Below, piece after piece: positions 14,994 through 22,723 of a stretch of 40,007 nucleotides of DNA. Below the pieces are notes generated by a model. That model was given only the letters and a program-made list of their open reading frames with translations, was not told the DNA's origin and ran no database searches. A program made the position numbers and the translations under genes. The number at the start of each line of letters is the position of its first letter. Within the stretch, counting starts at the first letter, position 1. The DNA is taken from assembly GCF_003060965.1 (NCBI RefSeq), contig NZ_QAII01000104.1:13912-53918 (forward strand), read 5' to 3'. Source of the stretch: Caulobacter sp. HMWF025 (GTDB lineage: Bacteria; Pseudomonadota; Alphaproteobacteria; Caulobacterales; Caulobacteraceae).

Positions 14994-15674
14994 TCAGACC
15001 AGGGTGAAGGCCAGTTTGCCGACCCCTTCGACCTCGCCCGCGACATGGTCGCCCCGGACGATCGGACCCACGCCTTCCGGCGTGCCGGTGAAGATCAGAT
15101 CGCCGGCCTCCAGCGTCCACAGCTGACTGGCCTTGGCGATCACTTCGGCGACGTTCCAGATCATGTCGGCGATCTCGCCGCGCTGCTTTTCCACGCCGTT
15201 GACCGCGAGGGTGACCGCACCCTCCGGCGGCAGACCCGTCATCGGCCGGATGGCACTGATCGGGGCGCTGGCGTCAAAGGCCTTGCCGGCTTCCCAGGGC
15301 TGTCCCTTGGCCTTGGCGGCGTTCTGCAGGTCACGACGGGTCAGATCCACGCCGACGGCATAGCCGAAGACCAGGTCGATCGCTTCTTCGGGCGTCAGGT
15401 CGCGACCACCGCCCTTGAGCGCCGCCACCAGCTCGATCTCGTAGTGCAGCTCGGTCGTGGCAGGCGGAAAGGGGACCGGCGCGCCGGGCGGTACGATCGC
15501 ATCGGCCGGCTTGGAGAAGAAGAACGGTTGATCGCGCAGGTCGGCGCCCATCTCGCGGGCATGGGCGGCATAGTTGCGGCCGACACAGAGGATGCGTCGA
15601 ACCGGAAAGACGGCGGACGTCCCCTCAACCGGAACCGTGGGAAGGGCGGGCGGGGGCACGGCGAACGAGGTCAT
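14994..15674 (-). CDS. Fumarylacetoacetate hydrolase family protein (fumarylpyruvate hydrolase-like)
   Basis: The 226-residue cytoplasmic protein is a short FAH-fold hydrolase: ILCVGRNYAAHAREMG, the metal-binding ELHYEIELVAAL, GYAVGVDLTRRDLQ, KAFDASAPI and GDLIFTGTPEGVGP all match. It lacks the N-terminal SH3-like domain of full-length FahA (about 420 residues), so fumarylpyruvate hydrolase or another acylpyruvase activity is more likely than classical fumarylacetoacetase. It is the first gene of a minus-strand operon with the zeta-class isomerase and a carbonic anhydrase. No ring-cleavage dioxygenase is nearby to fix the pathway. Confidence 0.87.
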   Translation of the reverse strand: MTSFAVPPPALPTVPVEGTSAVFPVRRILCVGRNYAAHAREMGADLRDQPFFFSKPADAIVPPGAPVPFPPATTELHYEIELVAALKGGGRDLTPEEAIDLVFGYAVGVDLTRRDLQNAAKAKGQPWEAGKAFDASAPISAIRPMTGLPPEGAVTLAVNGVEKQRGEIADMIWNVAEVIAKASQLWTLEAGDLIFTGTPEGVGPIVRGDHVAGEVEGVGKLAFTLV

Positions 15675-15858
15675 GCAGACTGACTAGCGCCAAATCGCCG
15701 ACATCAAAAGCACTCCGCACGCAATATCGCGCGTTGCACATTCGGGGACGCCAGCGCCGTCCTTAACGTTCTTTCACTTGCCCAGGGCCTCGGCACCGGG
15801 TCATGAGGAATGTGGATTTTTTTGGGCGTCTTTCCAAGCGGGGGCTGTGAGCGCGCGA

Positions 15859-16737
15859 ATGTTGATCATCGAAAACCTGACCCATGTGTACGGCAACGGC
15901 GTGCGCGCCCTTGACGAGGTCAATCTGACCATTCCCCGCGGCATGTACGGTCTGCTGGGCCCCAACGGGGCGGGCAAGTCGACTCTGATGCGCACGCTGG
16001 CCACCCTGCAGGCCCCGACCTCGGGCCACATCCGCTTCGGTGACATCGACGTTCTCAAGACCCCGGAACTGCTGCGTCGGACCCTGGGCTACCTGCCGCA
16101 GGATTTCGGCGTCTATCCGCGCGTCTCGGCCTACGACATGCTCGACCACATGGCCGTCCTGAAGGGGATCGCCGGGGCCAAGGAGCGCAAGGAAACCGTC
16201 GAAAGCCTGCTGAACCAGGTCAATCTGTGGAGCGTCCGCAAAAAGGCCATCGCCGGCTTCTCGGGCGGCATGCGCCAGCGCTTCGGCATCGCCCAGGCCC
16301 TGATCGGTGACCCCCGCCTGATCATCGTCGACGAGCCGACCGCCGGCCTCGATCCCGAAGAGCGCAACCGCTTCCTGAACCTGCTGGCCGAGATCGGCGA
16401 GAACGTGGTGGTCATCCTCTCGACCCACATCGTCGAGGACGTCTCTGACCTTTGCCCGGCCATGGCCATCATTTGCGACGGCCGCATCGTCAAGGAAGGC
16501 GCCCCTACGGATCTCGTCACCCGCCTGGCCGGCCGGATCTGGCGCAAGACCATCGACAAGTCTGAGCTGGATGCCGCCAAGACACAGTACCAGGTCATCT
16601 CCACCCGGCTGCTCGGGGGCCGTACCGTGATCCACATCCTCAGCGACCAGGACCCGGGCGACGGCTTTGCCGCCGTCGAGGGCGGCCTTGAGGACGTCTA
16701 TTTCTCGACCCTGTCCACCACCCGCCGCGCGGCGTAG
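15859..16737 (+). CDS. ABC transporter ATP-binding protein
   Basis: The 292-residue ATPase has Walker A GPNGAGKST (residues 34-42), signature FSGGMRQRFG, Walker B LIIVDEPTAGLDP and a switch histidine in STHIVED. I chose the ATG at 15859 because homology begins at MLIIENLTHVYG; a GTG at 15847 is a possible alternative. Its partner is the permease-peptidase fusion 11 bases downstream, whose strong Shine-Dalgarno AGGAGG overlaps this gene's stop. Together they form a membrane ABC system of unknown substrate. Confidence 0.9.
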   Translation: MLIIENLTHVYGNGVRALDEVNLTIPRGMYGLLGPNGAGKSTLMRTLATLQAPTSGHIRFGDIDVLKTPELLRRTLGYLPQDFGVYPRVSAYDMLDHMAVLKGIAGAKERKETVESLLNQVNLWSVRKKAIAGFSGGMRQRFGIAQALIGDPRLIIVDEPTAGLDPEERNRFLNLLAEIGENVVVILSTHIVEDVSDLCPAMAIICDGRIVKEGAPTDLVTRLAGRIWRKTIDKSELDAAKTQYQVISTRLLGGRTVIHILSDQDPGDGFAAVEGGLEDVYFSTLSTTRRAA

Positions 16738-16748
16738 GAGGACAGTCG

Positions 16749-19700
16749 ATGTTTGGCAAGATCGCGGGCTTCGAGCTCCGCTACCAGCTGAAGTCACCCG
16801 TCTTCTGGGTGGTGGCCGTGGTGTTCTTCCTGCTGACCTTCGGGGCGGCCACGATCGACCAGATCAGCATCGGCGGAGGCGGCTCGATCCACCGGAACGC
16901 CCCCTTTGCCATCGCCCAGACCCATCTGATCCTGTCGATCTTCTACATGTTCGTGACCACGGCCTTTGTCGCCAATGTCGTGGTCCGTGACGACGAAACC
17001 GGGTTTGGCCCGATCCTGAGATCGACCCGGATCCGCAAGTTTGACTATCTCTACGGGCGGTTCGTCGGGGCCTTCCTGGCGGCGTCGATCTCGTTCCTGG
17101 TGGTTCCGCTGGCGATCTTCATTGGATCGTACATGCCCTGGCTCGACCCTGAGCGGCTCGGCCCGAACATCCTCCAGGCCTATCTCTTCTCGTATTTCGC
17201 CCTGGCCCTGCCGGCGATCTTCCTGACCTCGGCGATCTTCTTTGCCCTGGCGACCGTCACGCGTTCGATGATGTGGACCTATGTGGGCGTCATCGCCTTC
17301 CTGGTCATCTGGATCATCTCGCGCATCGCCCTGGACCGGCCGGAGTTTGCGACGGCGACGGCGCTCTGGGACCCCCTCGGCCAGTCGGCCTATCGCCTGA
17401 TCACCAAGTACTGGACGGCGAGCGAGCGCAATGCCCTGACCCCGCCCCTGGCCGGCGTCCTGCTGTTCAATCGGATCTTCTGTCTGGCGCTGGCGGCCCT
17501 GTTCCTGGCGGCCGCCTACTGGCTGTTTGAACGCCAATCGGCAGAACTGGCCGGAAACAAGAAGGCCAAGGCCCTGAAAGGCAGTGCGGCCGAGTCTGAC
17601 CCGCCGCCCGTCCTGACGGGACCCCTCCCTGTGCCGCGCTATGACGGTCAGGCCGCTTGGGCCCAGCTGGTCGCCCGGACCCGCCTCGACATGGGACAGG
17701 TCTTCAAGAGCCCGGCCTATTTCGTGCTGCTGGCCCTGGGCCTGTTCAATGCCGGGGGCGCGCTTTGGTTCGCGACCGAAGCGGGCGGCTATGGCGGGGT
17801 GATCTATCCCGTCACCCGGGTCCTCCTGATGCCCCTGATGGGGTCGTTCGGCCTGATCCCGATGATCATCGCCATTTACTATTCCGGCGAGCTCGTCTGG
17901 CGCGAACGCGAGCGCAAGACGCACGAGATCATCGATGCCACGCCGGTACCGGACTGGGCCTTTGTCGCCCCCAAGACCCTGGCCATCGCACTGGTGCTGA
18001 TCTCGACCCTGCTCGTCAGCGTCTTTGCCGCCATCATCAGCCAGCTGGCCCACGGCTACACCCACCTCGAACTGGGCAAGTACCTGCTGTGGTATGTGCT
18101 CCCGCAGGCCGTCGACTGGACCCTGCTGGCCGTGCTCGCCGTGTTCCTGCAGGCCATCAGCCCGCACAAGTTCATCGGCTGGGGCCTGATGGTGATCTAT
18201 CTGGTCACCACCATCACGCTGTCGAGCCTCGGCTTCGAACACCGGCTCTACAACTACGGGGCCGTGACCGACACGCCGTTCTCCGACATGAACGGCCAGG
18301 GAAAGTTCTGGATCGGGGCCTGGTGGCTGCGTCTTTACTGGAGCGCCTTTGCCGGTGTTCTGGTGCTGCTCGCCTACGGCCTATGGCGGCGCGGGACCGA
18401 AACCCGGCTGTGGCCGCGCCTGCGGCGGTTGCCCCATCGCATGACCGGCAAGGCCGGCGCGACCCTGGCGGTGGCCCTGACGGTGTTTGTCGCCTCGGGG
18501 GCGTTCATCTACGTCAACACCAATATCTGGAACGACTACCGGACCAGTATCGACGGCGAGAAATGGCAGGCCGACTACGAAAAGACCCTGCTGCCGTTTG
18601 AAAACACGCCCCAGCCCAAGATCGTCTCGATGGTCCTCGACGTCGACCTTGATCCCCACGCCCCGCGGGTGACGACCAAGGGGTCATATGTTCTGGAGAA
18701 CCGCACGGGTCAGCCCCTGCGCGAGATTCACGCCCGGTTCGATCGTGATCTGGAGGTTCGGGGCCTGTCCATCGAGGGTGGCCGGTCGAAAATGACCTAT
18801 GACCGGTTCAACTACCGGATCTTCGCATTCGACACGCCGATGGCCCCGGGCGAGCGCCGCAAGATGAGCTTCATCACCGAGCGGGCCCAGCAGGGCTTCC
18901 CCAACAGCGGCGCCGAGTCGCGCGTGGTCGACAACGGCACCTTCATCAACAATCTCGAGATCACGCCGATCCTCGGCATGTCACGGGACGGCCTGCTGGT
19001 CGACCGGGCCAAGCGCCGCAAGTACGGCCTGCCGGCCGAGCGCCGCATGGCTCCGCTGGGCGATGTTGCGTCGCGGCAGTTCAATATTCTGCGCAAGGAC
19101 TCCGACTGGGTGTCGTCCGACATCACCGTCACCACGGTGGCTGACCAGACGCCGATCGCGCCGGGCAACAAGGTTTCGGACAAGGTTGTGGGCAATCGCC
19201 GGGTGGCGCGCTTTGTGACCGATGCCCCGATCGAGAACTTCGTCTCGATCCAGTCGGCCCGCTATGCGATCTCGCGCGAGACCTACAAGGGCATTGATCT
19301 GGCGGTCTACTACGATGCCCAGCATCCCTGGAACGTTGACCGGATGAAGGGGGCGATGAAGGCCTCGCTCGACTACTATCAGGCCGAGTTCAGCCCTTAC
19401 CAGTTCCGCCACCTGCGCTTCCTGGAATTCCCCGACTACGCCCAGTTTGCCCAGGCCTATGCCGGGACCATGCCGTGGTCCGAGGGGCTGGTGTTCATCG
19501 CCAACTACAAGGACCCCGAAAAGATCGACATGGTCACCTATGTCGGGGCGCACGAGATCGGCCACCAGTGGTGGGCCCACCAGGTAGTCGGGGCCAATCA
19601 GCAGGGCGGTGCCATGCTGAGCGAAACCCTCGCCCAGTACTCGGCCCTGATGGTCATGAAGCGGATGTATGGCGAGAGCCAGATCCGGAAGTTCCTGAAG

Positions 19701-20339
19701 TTCGAGCTCGACAGCTATCTGCGGGCCCGGGGCGGCGATGTCCTGGACGAGCAGCCGCTCTACAAGGTCGAGAGCCAGCCCTACGTCTATTATCGCAAGG
19801 GCTCGCTGGTCATGTACCGGCTGCAGAACGAGATCGGCGAGGCGGCGGTAAACCGGGCCCTGCGCAAGCTGATCAAGACCTATGCCTTCAAGGGCGCACC
19901 CTATGCGACCACCCTTGATTTCATGGCCGCGATCCGCGCCGAGGCCCCGGCCGACAAGCAGGCCCTGATCACCGACCTGTTCGAGAAGATCACGCTCTAT
20001 GACCTCAAGACCAAGGCCGCGACGGTCAAGAAGCGCGCCGACGGCCGGTTCGACGTGACCCTGACGATCGAGGCCAAGAAGCTCTATGCCGATGGCAAGG
20101 GCAAGGAGACCGAAGCCCCGATGAACGAGGCCCTGGAGATCGGGCTGTTCACAGCCGAGCCCGGCAAGAAGGGTTTCAAGGCCGACAACGTGCTGCTGTA
20201 TGAGCGTCGCCCGATCCGCAGCGGTGTCCAGACCCTGACCTTTACGGTGGACAAGGCCCCGCGTTTTGCCGGTGTCGACTCCTACAACACCGTCATCGAC
20301 CGCAATGGCGACGACAACACGGTCAAGGTCGGCGGATGA
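16749..20339 (+). CDS. ABC-2 permease fused to an M1 family zinc metallopeptidase
   Basis: The 1196-residue protein has about a dozen membrane helices in its N-terminal half, up to about residue 600, in two similar ABC-2 permease blocks (starting near 20 and 320). The C-terminal half is an extracytoplasmic M1-type domain. The zinc site is H935-E-I-G-H939 followed by E959 in SETLAQY, so the spacing is one residue longer than in classical aminopeptidase N. The GAMEN exopeptidase motif is replaced by a PWSEG segment, as I recall for this subfamily. It is co-transcribed with the ATPase upstream and overlaps the thioesterase start by ATGA. The fusion architecture is known, but its substrate is not. 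Confidence 0.9.
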   Translation: MFGKIAGFELRYQLKSPVFWVVAVVFFLLTFGAATIDQISIGGGGSIHRNAPFAIAQTHLILSIFYMFVTTAFVANVVVRDDETGFGPILRSTRIRKFDYLYGRFVGAFLAASISFLVVPLAIFIGSYMPWLDPERLGPNILQAYLFSYFALALPAIFLTSAIFFALATVTRSMMWTYVGVIAFLVIWIISRIALDRPEFATATALWDPLGQSAYRLITKYWTASERNALTPPLAGVLLFNRIFCLALAALFLAAAYWLFERQSAELAGNKKAKALKGSAAESDPPPVLTGPLPVPRYDGQAAWAQLVARTRLDMGQVFKSPAYFVLLALGLFNAGGALWFATEAGGYGGVIYPVTRVLLMPLMGSFGLIPMIIAIYYSGELVWRERERKTHEIIDATPVPDWAFVAPKTLAIALVLISTLLVSVFAAIISQLAHGYTHLELGKYLLWYVLPQAVDWTLLAVLAVFLQAISPHKFIGWGLMVIYLVTTITLSSLGFEHRLYNYGAVTDTPFSDMNGQGKFWIGAWWLRLYWSAFAGVLVLLAYGLWRRGTETRLWPRLRRLPHRMTGKAGATLAVALTVFVASGAFIYVNTNIWNDYRTSIDGEKWQADYEKTLLPFENTPQPKIVSMVLDVDLDPHAPRVTTKGSYVLENRTGQPLREIHARFDRDLEVRGLSIEGGRSKMTYDRFNYRIFAFDTPMAPGERRKMSFITERAQQGFPNSGAESRVVDNGTFINNLEITPILGMSRDGLLVDRAKRRKYGLPAERRMAPLGDVASRQFNILRKDSDWVSSDITVTTVADQTPIAPGNKVSDKVVGNRRVARFVTDAPIENFVSIQSARYAISRETYKGIDLAVYYDAQHPWNVDRMKGAMKASLDYYQAEFSPYQFRHLRFLEFPDYAQFAQAYAGTMPWSEGLVFIANYKDPEKIDMVTYVGAHEIGHQWWAHQVVGANQQGGAMLSETLAQYSALMVMKRMYGESQIRKFLKFELDSYLRARGGDVLDEQPLYKVESQPYVYYRKGSLVMYRLQNEIGEAAVNRALRKLIKTYAFKGAPYATTLDFMAAIRAEAPADKQALITDLFEKITLYDLKTKAATVKKRADGRFDVTLTIEAKKLYADGKGKETEAPMNEALEIGLFTAEPGKKGFKADNVLLYERRPIRSGVQTLTFTVDKAPRFAGVDSYNTVIDRNGDDNTVKVGG

Positions 20340-20761
20340 GCGGGGACGGGGTGAAGCTCGACGCGGCGGCGTTCAACGCCTTCCTGCGCGGGGCTTTCCC
20401 CGAGGGTGAGGCGGACGCCTTCCCGACCGTGATCGAGGTGGCCGAGGGGCGGGTGCTGATGCGCCAGCCCTTTGCGACCCGGCAGCTGCGGCCCGGCGGG
20501 GTGATCTCGGGGCCGACCCTGATGGCCCTGGCCGATACGGCGGCCTATGCGGTGATCCTGACCCATATTGGCGAAGTGCCGCTGGCGGTGACCACCTCGC
20601 TGACGATCCATTTCCTGCGCGGCTGCAAGCCGGGCGACCTCTATGCCGAGGCCACCCTGCTCAAGCTCGGCCGCCGCATCGCGACGGCCGATGTCCTGAT
20701 GTGGACGGAAGGGCGCGAACGGGCCGCGGCCAAGGCCACGGTCGCCTACGCCATTCCCTGA
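20336..20761 (+). CDS. PaaI-type hotdog thioesterase
   Basis: The 141-residue hotdog-fold protein has RQLRPGGVISGPTLMALADTAAYAVI, matching the catalytic-helix signature of PaaI/YigI acyl-CoA thioesterases, followed by TTSLTIHFLRGCKPGDLYAEATLLKLGRR. Such enzymes hydrolyse aromatic or medium-chain acyl-CoA. The ATG overlaps the stop of the ABC/M1 gene (ATGA), so it is translationally coupled. Whether it serves that transporter is unknown. Confidence 0.87.
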   Translation: MSGDGVKLDAAAFNAFLRGAFPEGEADAFPTVIEVAEGRVLMRQPFATRQLRPGGVISGPTLMALADTAAYAVILTHIGEVPLAVTTSLTIHFLRGCKPGDLYAEATLLKLGRRIATADVLMWTEGRERAAAKATVAYAIP

Positions 20762-20769
20762 CGCCAACG

Positions 20770-20792
20770 GGTCGGGCGAAAGTCGCCCGACC
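20770..20792. terminator. Hairpin between convergent genes, probable bidirectional terminator
   Basis: Perfect 9-base arms GGTCGGGCG (20770-20778) and CGCCCGACC (20784-20792) enclose loop AAAGT, between the stops of the thioesterase and the DUF4142 gene. There is no T-run, so efficiency is uncertain. Confidence 0.5.
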
Positions 20793-20805
20793 TAGAACAG
20801 CGTGA

Positions 20806-21402
20806 CTAGTTCACGAAGCCCTTCTTGAGACCTTCGGCCATGTTCAGGTGCTTCTGGATCGTCGGCGCCGTCGCCGCGGCGAAGGTCTTGATTTCGGCCG
20901 AGTCGCCGTCCTGGGCATAGCGCTGCATCAGGTTCAGGCCCGCCTGATGGGCATCGACCTGGCCGTCGGCATACTTCTTGTCAAAGTCCTCATTGCTGGC
21001 CTTGCTGAGGTCGTCGAGCTTGTCCTGCATGTCCTTGGAGAGGGTCGTCGGCAGGGTGAGCGGCAGGCCGGAGGCGGTGATGGCGGCGGTCAGGCCGGCC
21101 GTGCTCTTGGTGTGTGCCGCCTCCATGGTCTTGGCGAAGGCCTTGACCTGGACATTGGTCGAGCGGGTAGCAACCAGCTTGGCGGCCTCGATCTCGAACA
21201 GGTCCATGTCGGCCGCCTTCAGGGCGAAGACGTCGGCCCTGGTTTCGTCGGCCGGGGTGGGCACGGTGGCGGCAGGGTTGGCGTCGGGCGTCATCGCCTG
21301 TTCGTTGGGGGTGGCGGCCCCTTTGGTTTCGACCTTCTGGCCGCATGCGGCGAGGCTCAGCGCGGCGATCGCGGCGCTGACGATAAGGATCTGACGGGTC
21401 AT
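20806..21402 (-). CDS. DUF4142 lipoprotein
   Basis: The 198-residue protein begins MTRQILIVSAAIAALSLAACG, a lipoprotein signal with lipobox LAAC and lipidated Cys20. A linker rich in Thr/Ala/Pro leads to a helical DUF4142 domain (ferritin-like four-helix fold) from about residue 60, with AFAKTMEAAHTKSTAGL and DGQVDAHQAGLNLMQRYA typical of the family. The ATG at 21402 follows AGGGAAAG. DUF4142 proteins are often associated with stress responses, but their biochemistry is unknown. A near-EcfG promoter (GGAAC-N17-TGTT) lies about 80 bases upstream. Confidence 0.87.
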   Translation of the reverse strand: MTRQILIVSAAIAALSLAACGQKVETKGAATPNEQAMTPDANPAATVPTPADETRADVFALKAADMDLFEIEAAKLVATRSTNVQVKAFAKTMEAAHTKSTAGLTAAITASGLPLTLPTTLSKDMQDKLDDLSKASNEDFDKKYADGQVDAHQAGLNLMQRYAQDGDSAEIKTFAAATAPTIQKHLNMAEGLKKGFVN

Positions 21403-21478
21403 GGCTGTCTTTCCCTGGATGTTTTTCTGTAGGGGTGGGTAAAGCTCCGGCGCCGCGGTTCGCCGTCGTGCAGGAAAG

Positions 21479-21504
21479 AACATCACGGCGCTGTGATCGG
21501 TTCC
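21479..21504 (-). promoter_or_regulatory. Weak EcfG-like promoter upstream of the DUF4142 gene
   Basis: On the minus strand GGAAC (21504-21500) is followed after 17 bases by TGTT (21482-21479), one mismatch from the GGAAC-N16/17-CGTT consensus matched exactly by five other sites in this window. It is in the right orientation, about 77 bases before the ATG. Confidence 0.35.
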
Positions 21505-21526
21505 GCGCTACAGGGAGAATAGGCAG

Positions 21527-22723
21527 ATGACGACCGGACCCCTCGCCGGACTGCGGGTGATCGAAATGGGCTCGCTGATCGCCGGGCCCTTCTGCGGTCA
21601 GGTGCTGGGCGACTTCGGGGCCGAGGTCATCAAGCTGGAGGACCCGGGGACCGGCGACCCGATGCGACAGTGGGGGCGCTCCAAGCCGCAGGGGCTGTCA
21701 CCCTGGTGGCCGGTGATCGGCCGAAACAAGAAATCCGTCACGGTCGATCTGCGCACCGACGAGGGCCGGACCCTGGCCCGCAGCCTGATCGCAAAGGCCG
21801 ATGTGGTGGTCGAGAATTTCCGCCCCGGCACGCTGGAAAAGTGGGGCATGGGCTATGAGGCCCTGTCGGCCGACAATCCGGGTCTGGTGATGGCCAGGGT
21901 CTCGGGCTTTGGCCAGACGGGACCCTATTCGCACCGGGCGGGCTATGCCCTGGTCGGCGAGGCCATGGGCGGGCTGCGGCACATTACCGGCGAGCCTGAC
22001 CGCAATCCCGCCCGGGCGGGGATCTCGATCGGCGACAGCCTGTCGGGCCTGAACGCGGCACTCGGGGTGATGATGGCCCTGCATGCCCGCCAGACCACCG
22101 GCCGTGGCCAGGTGATCGATACGGCCATCTATGAAAGCGTCCTGACGGTGATGGAGAACCTGGTCACCGAATATGACCTGACCGGCTATGTCCGCGAGCG
22201 GTCGGGGGCGGTGCTGCCGGGCATCGCGCCGTCGAACGTCTATCCGACCCGCAGCGGCGAGCTGATCCTGATCGGGGCCAACCAGGACACGCTGTTCCGG
22301 CGCCTTTGCGACCTGATGGGCCGGCCTGACCTGGCTGACGATGTCCGCTATCGCGACCATGCGGCCCGTGGTGCCCACCAGGCCGAACTGGACGCTCGCA
22401 TCGCCGCCTGGACCGCCGACCATGAGATCGAGGCCCTGCTGCCGATGCTCGAAGACGCCGGTATTGCCACGGGACGGATCTACCGGGCCCCCGACATGCT
22501 GACCGATCCGCATTACATCGCCCGGGAGTCGATCGTCACGGTGCCGCATCCGGTGTTCGGCCAGGTCAAGATGCAGAACGCCTTCCCGCGCCTGTCAGAA
22601 ACGCCCGGCGGGGTGCGCTGGACGGCTCCGACCCTGGGGGAGCACACTGACGCGGTCCTGAGCGCGGTCGCCGGCTATTCGGACGAGACCATCGCCGGCC
22701 TGCGGGCCCGCAAGGTGATCTAG
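21527..22723 (+). CDS. Class III CoA-transferase (CaiB/BaiF family)
   Basis: The 398-residue protein matches the CaiB/BaiF family throughout: GLRVIEMGSLIAGPFCGQVLGDFGAEVIKLEDPGTGD at the start, VVVENFRPGTLEKWGMGYE, and ISIGDSLSGL containing D170, the expected catalytic aspartate that forms an aspartyl-CoA intermediate. GRGQVIDTAIYESV follows. It moves CoA between carboxylic acids; the substrate cannot be read from sequence. It stands alone, and its stop codon shares a CTAG with the stop of the convergent kinase gene. Confidence 0.9.
   Translation: MTTGPLAGLRVIEMGSLIAGPFCGQVLGDFGAEVIKLEDPGTGDPMRQWGRSKPQGLSPWWPVIGRNKKSVTVDLRTDEGRTLARSLIAKADVVVENFRPGTLEKWGMGYEALSADNPGLVMARVSGFGQTGPYSHRAGYALVGEAMGGLRHITGEPDRNPARAGISIGDSLSGLNAALGVMMALHARQTTGRGQVIDTAIYESVLTVMENLVTEYDLTGYVRERSGAVLPGIAPSNVYPTRSGELILIGANQDTLFRRLCDLMGRPDLADDVRYRDHAARGAHQAELDARIAAWTADHEIEALLPMLEDAGIATGRIYRAPDMLTDPHYIARESIVTVPHPVFGQVKMQNAFPRLSETPGGVRWTAPTLGEHTDAVLSAVAGYSDETIAGLRARKVI

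Noticed and set aside
16794-18242. Long minus-strand open frame (482 codons)
   Set aside because: Antisense to the permease part of the ABC/M1 fusion; the predicted protein is rich in Gly, Gln, Asp and Arg without any motif, as expected of a shadow frame.
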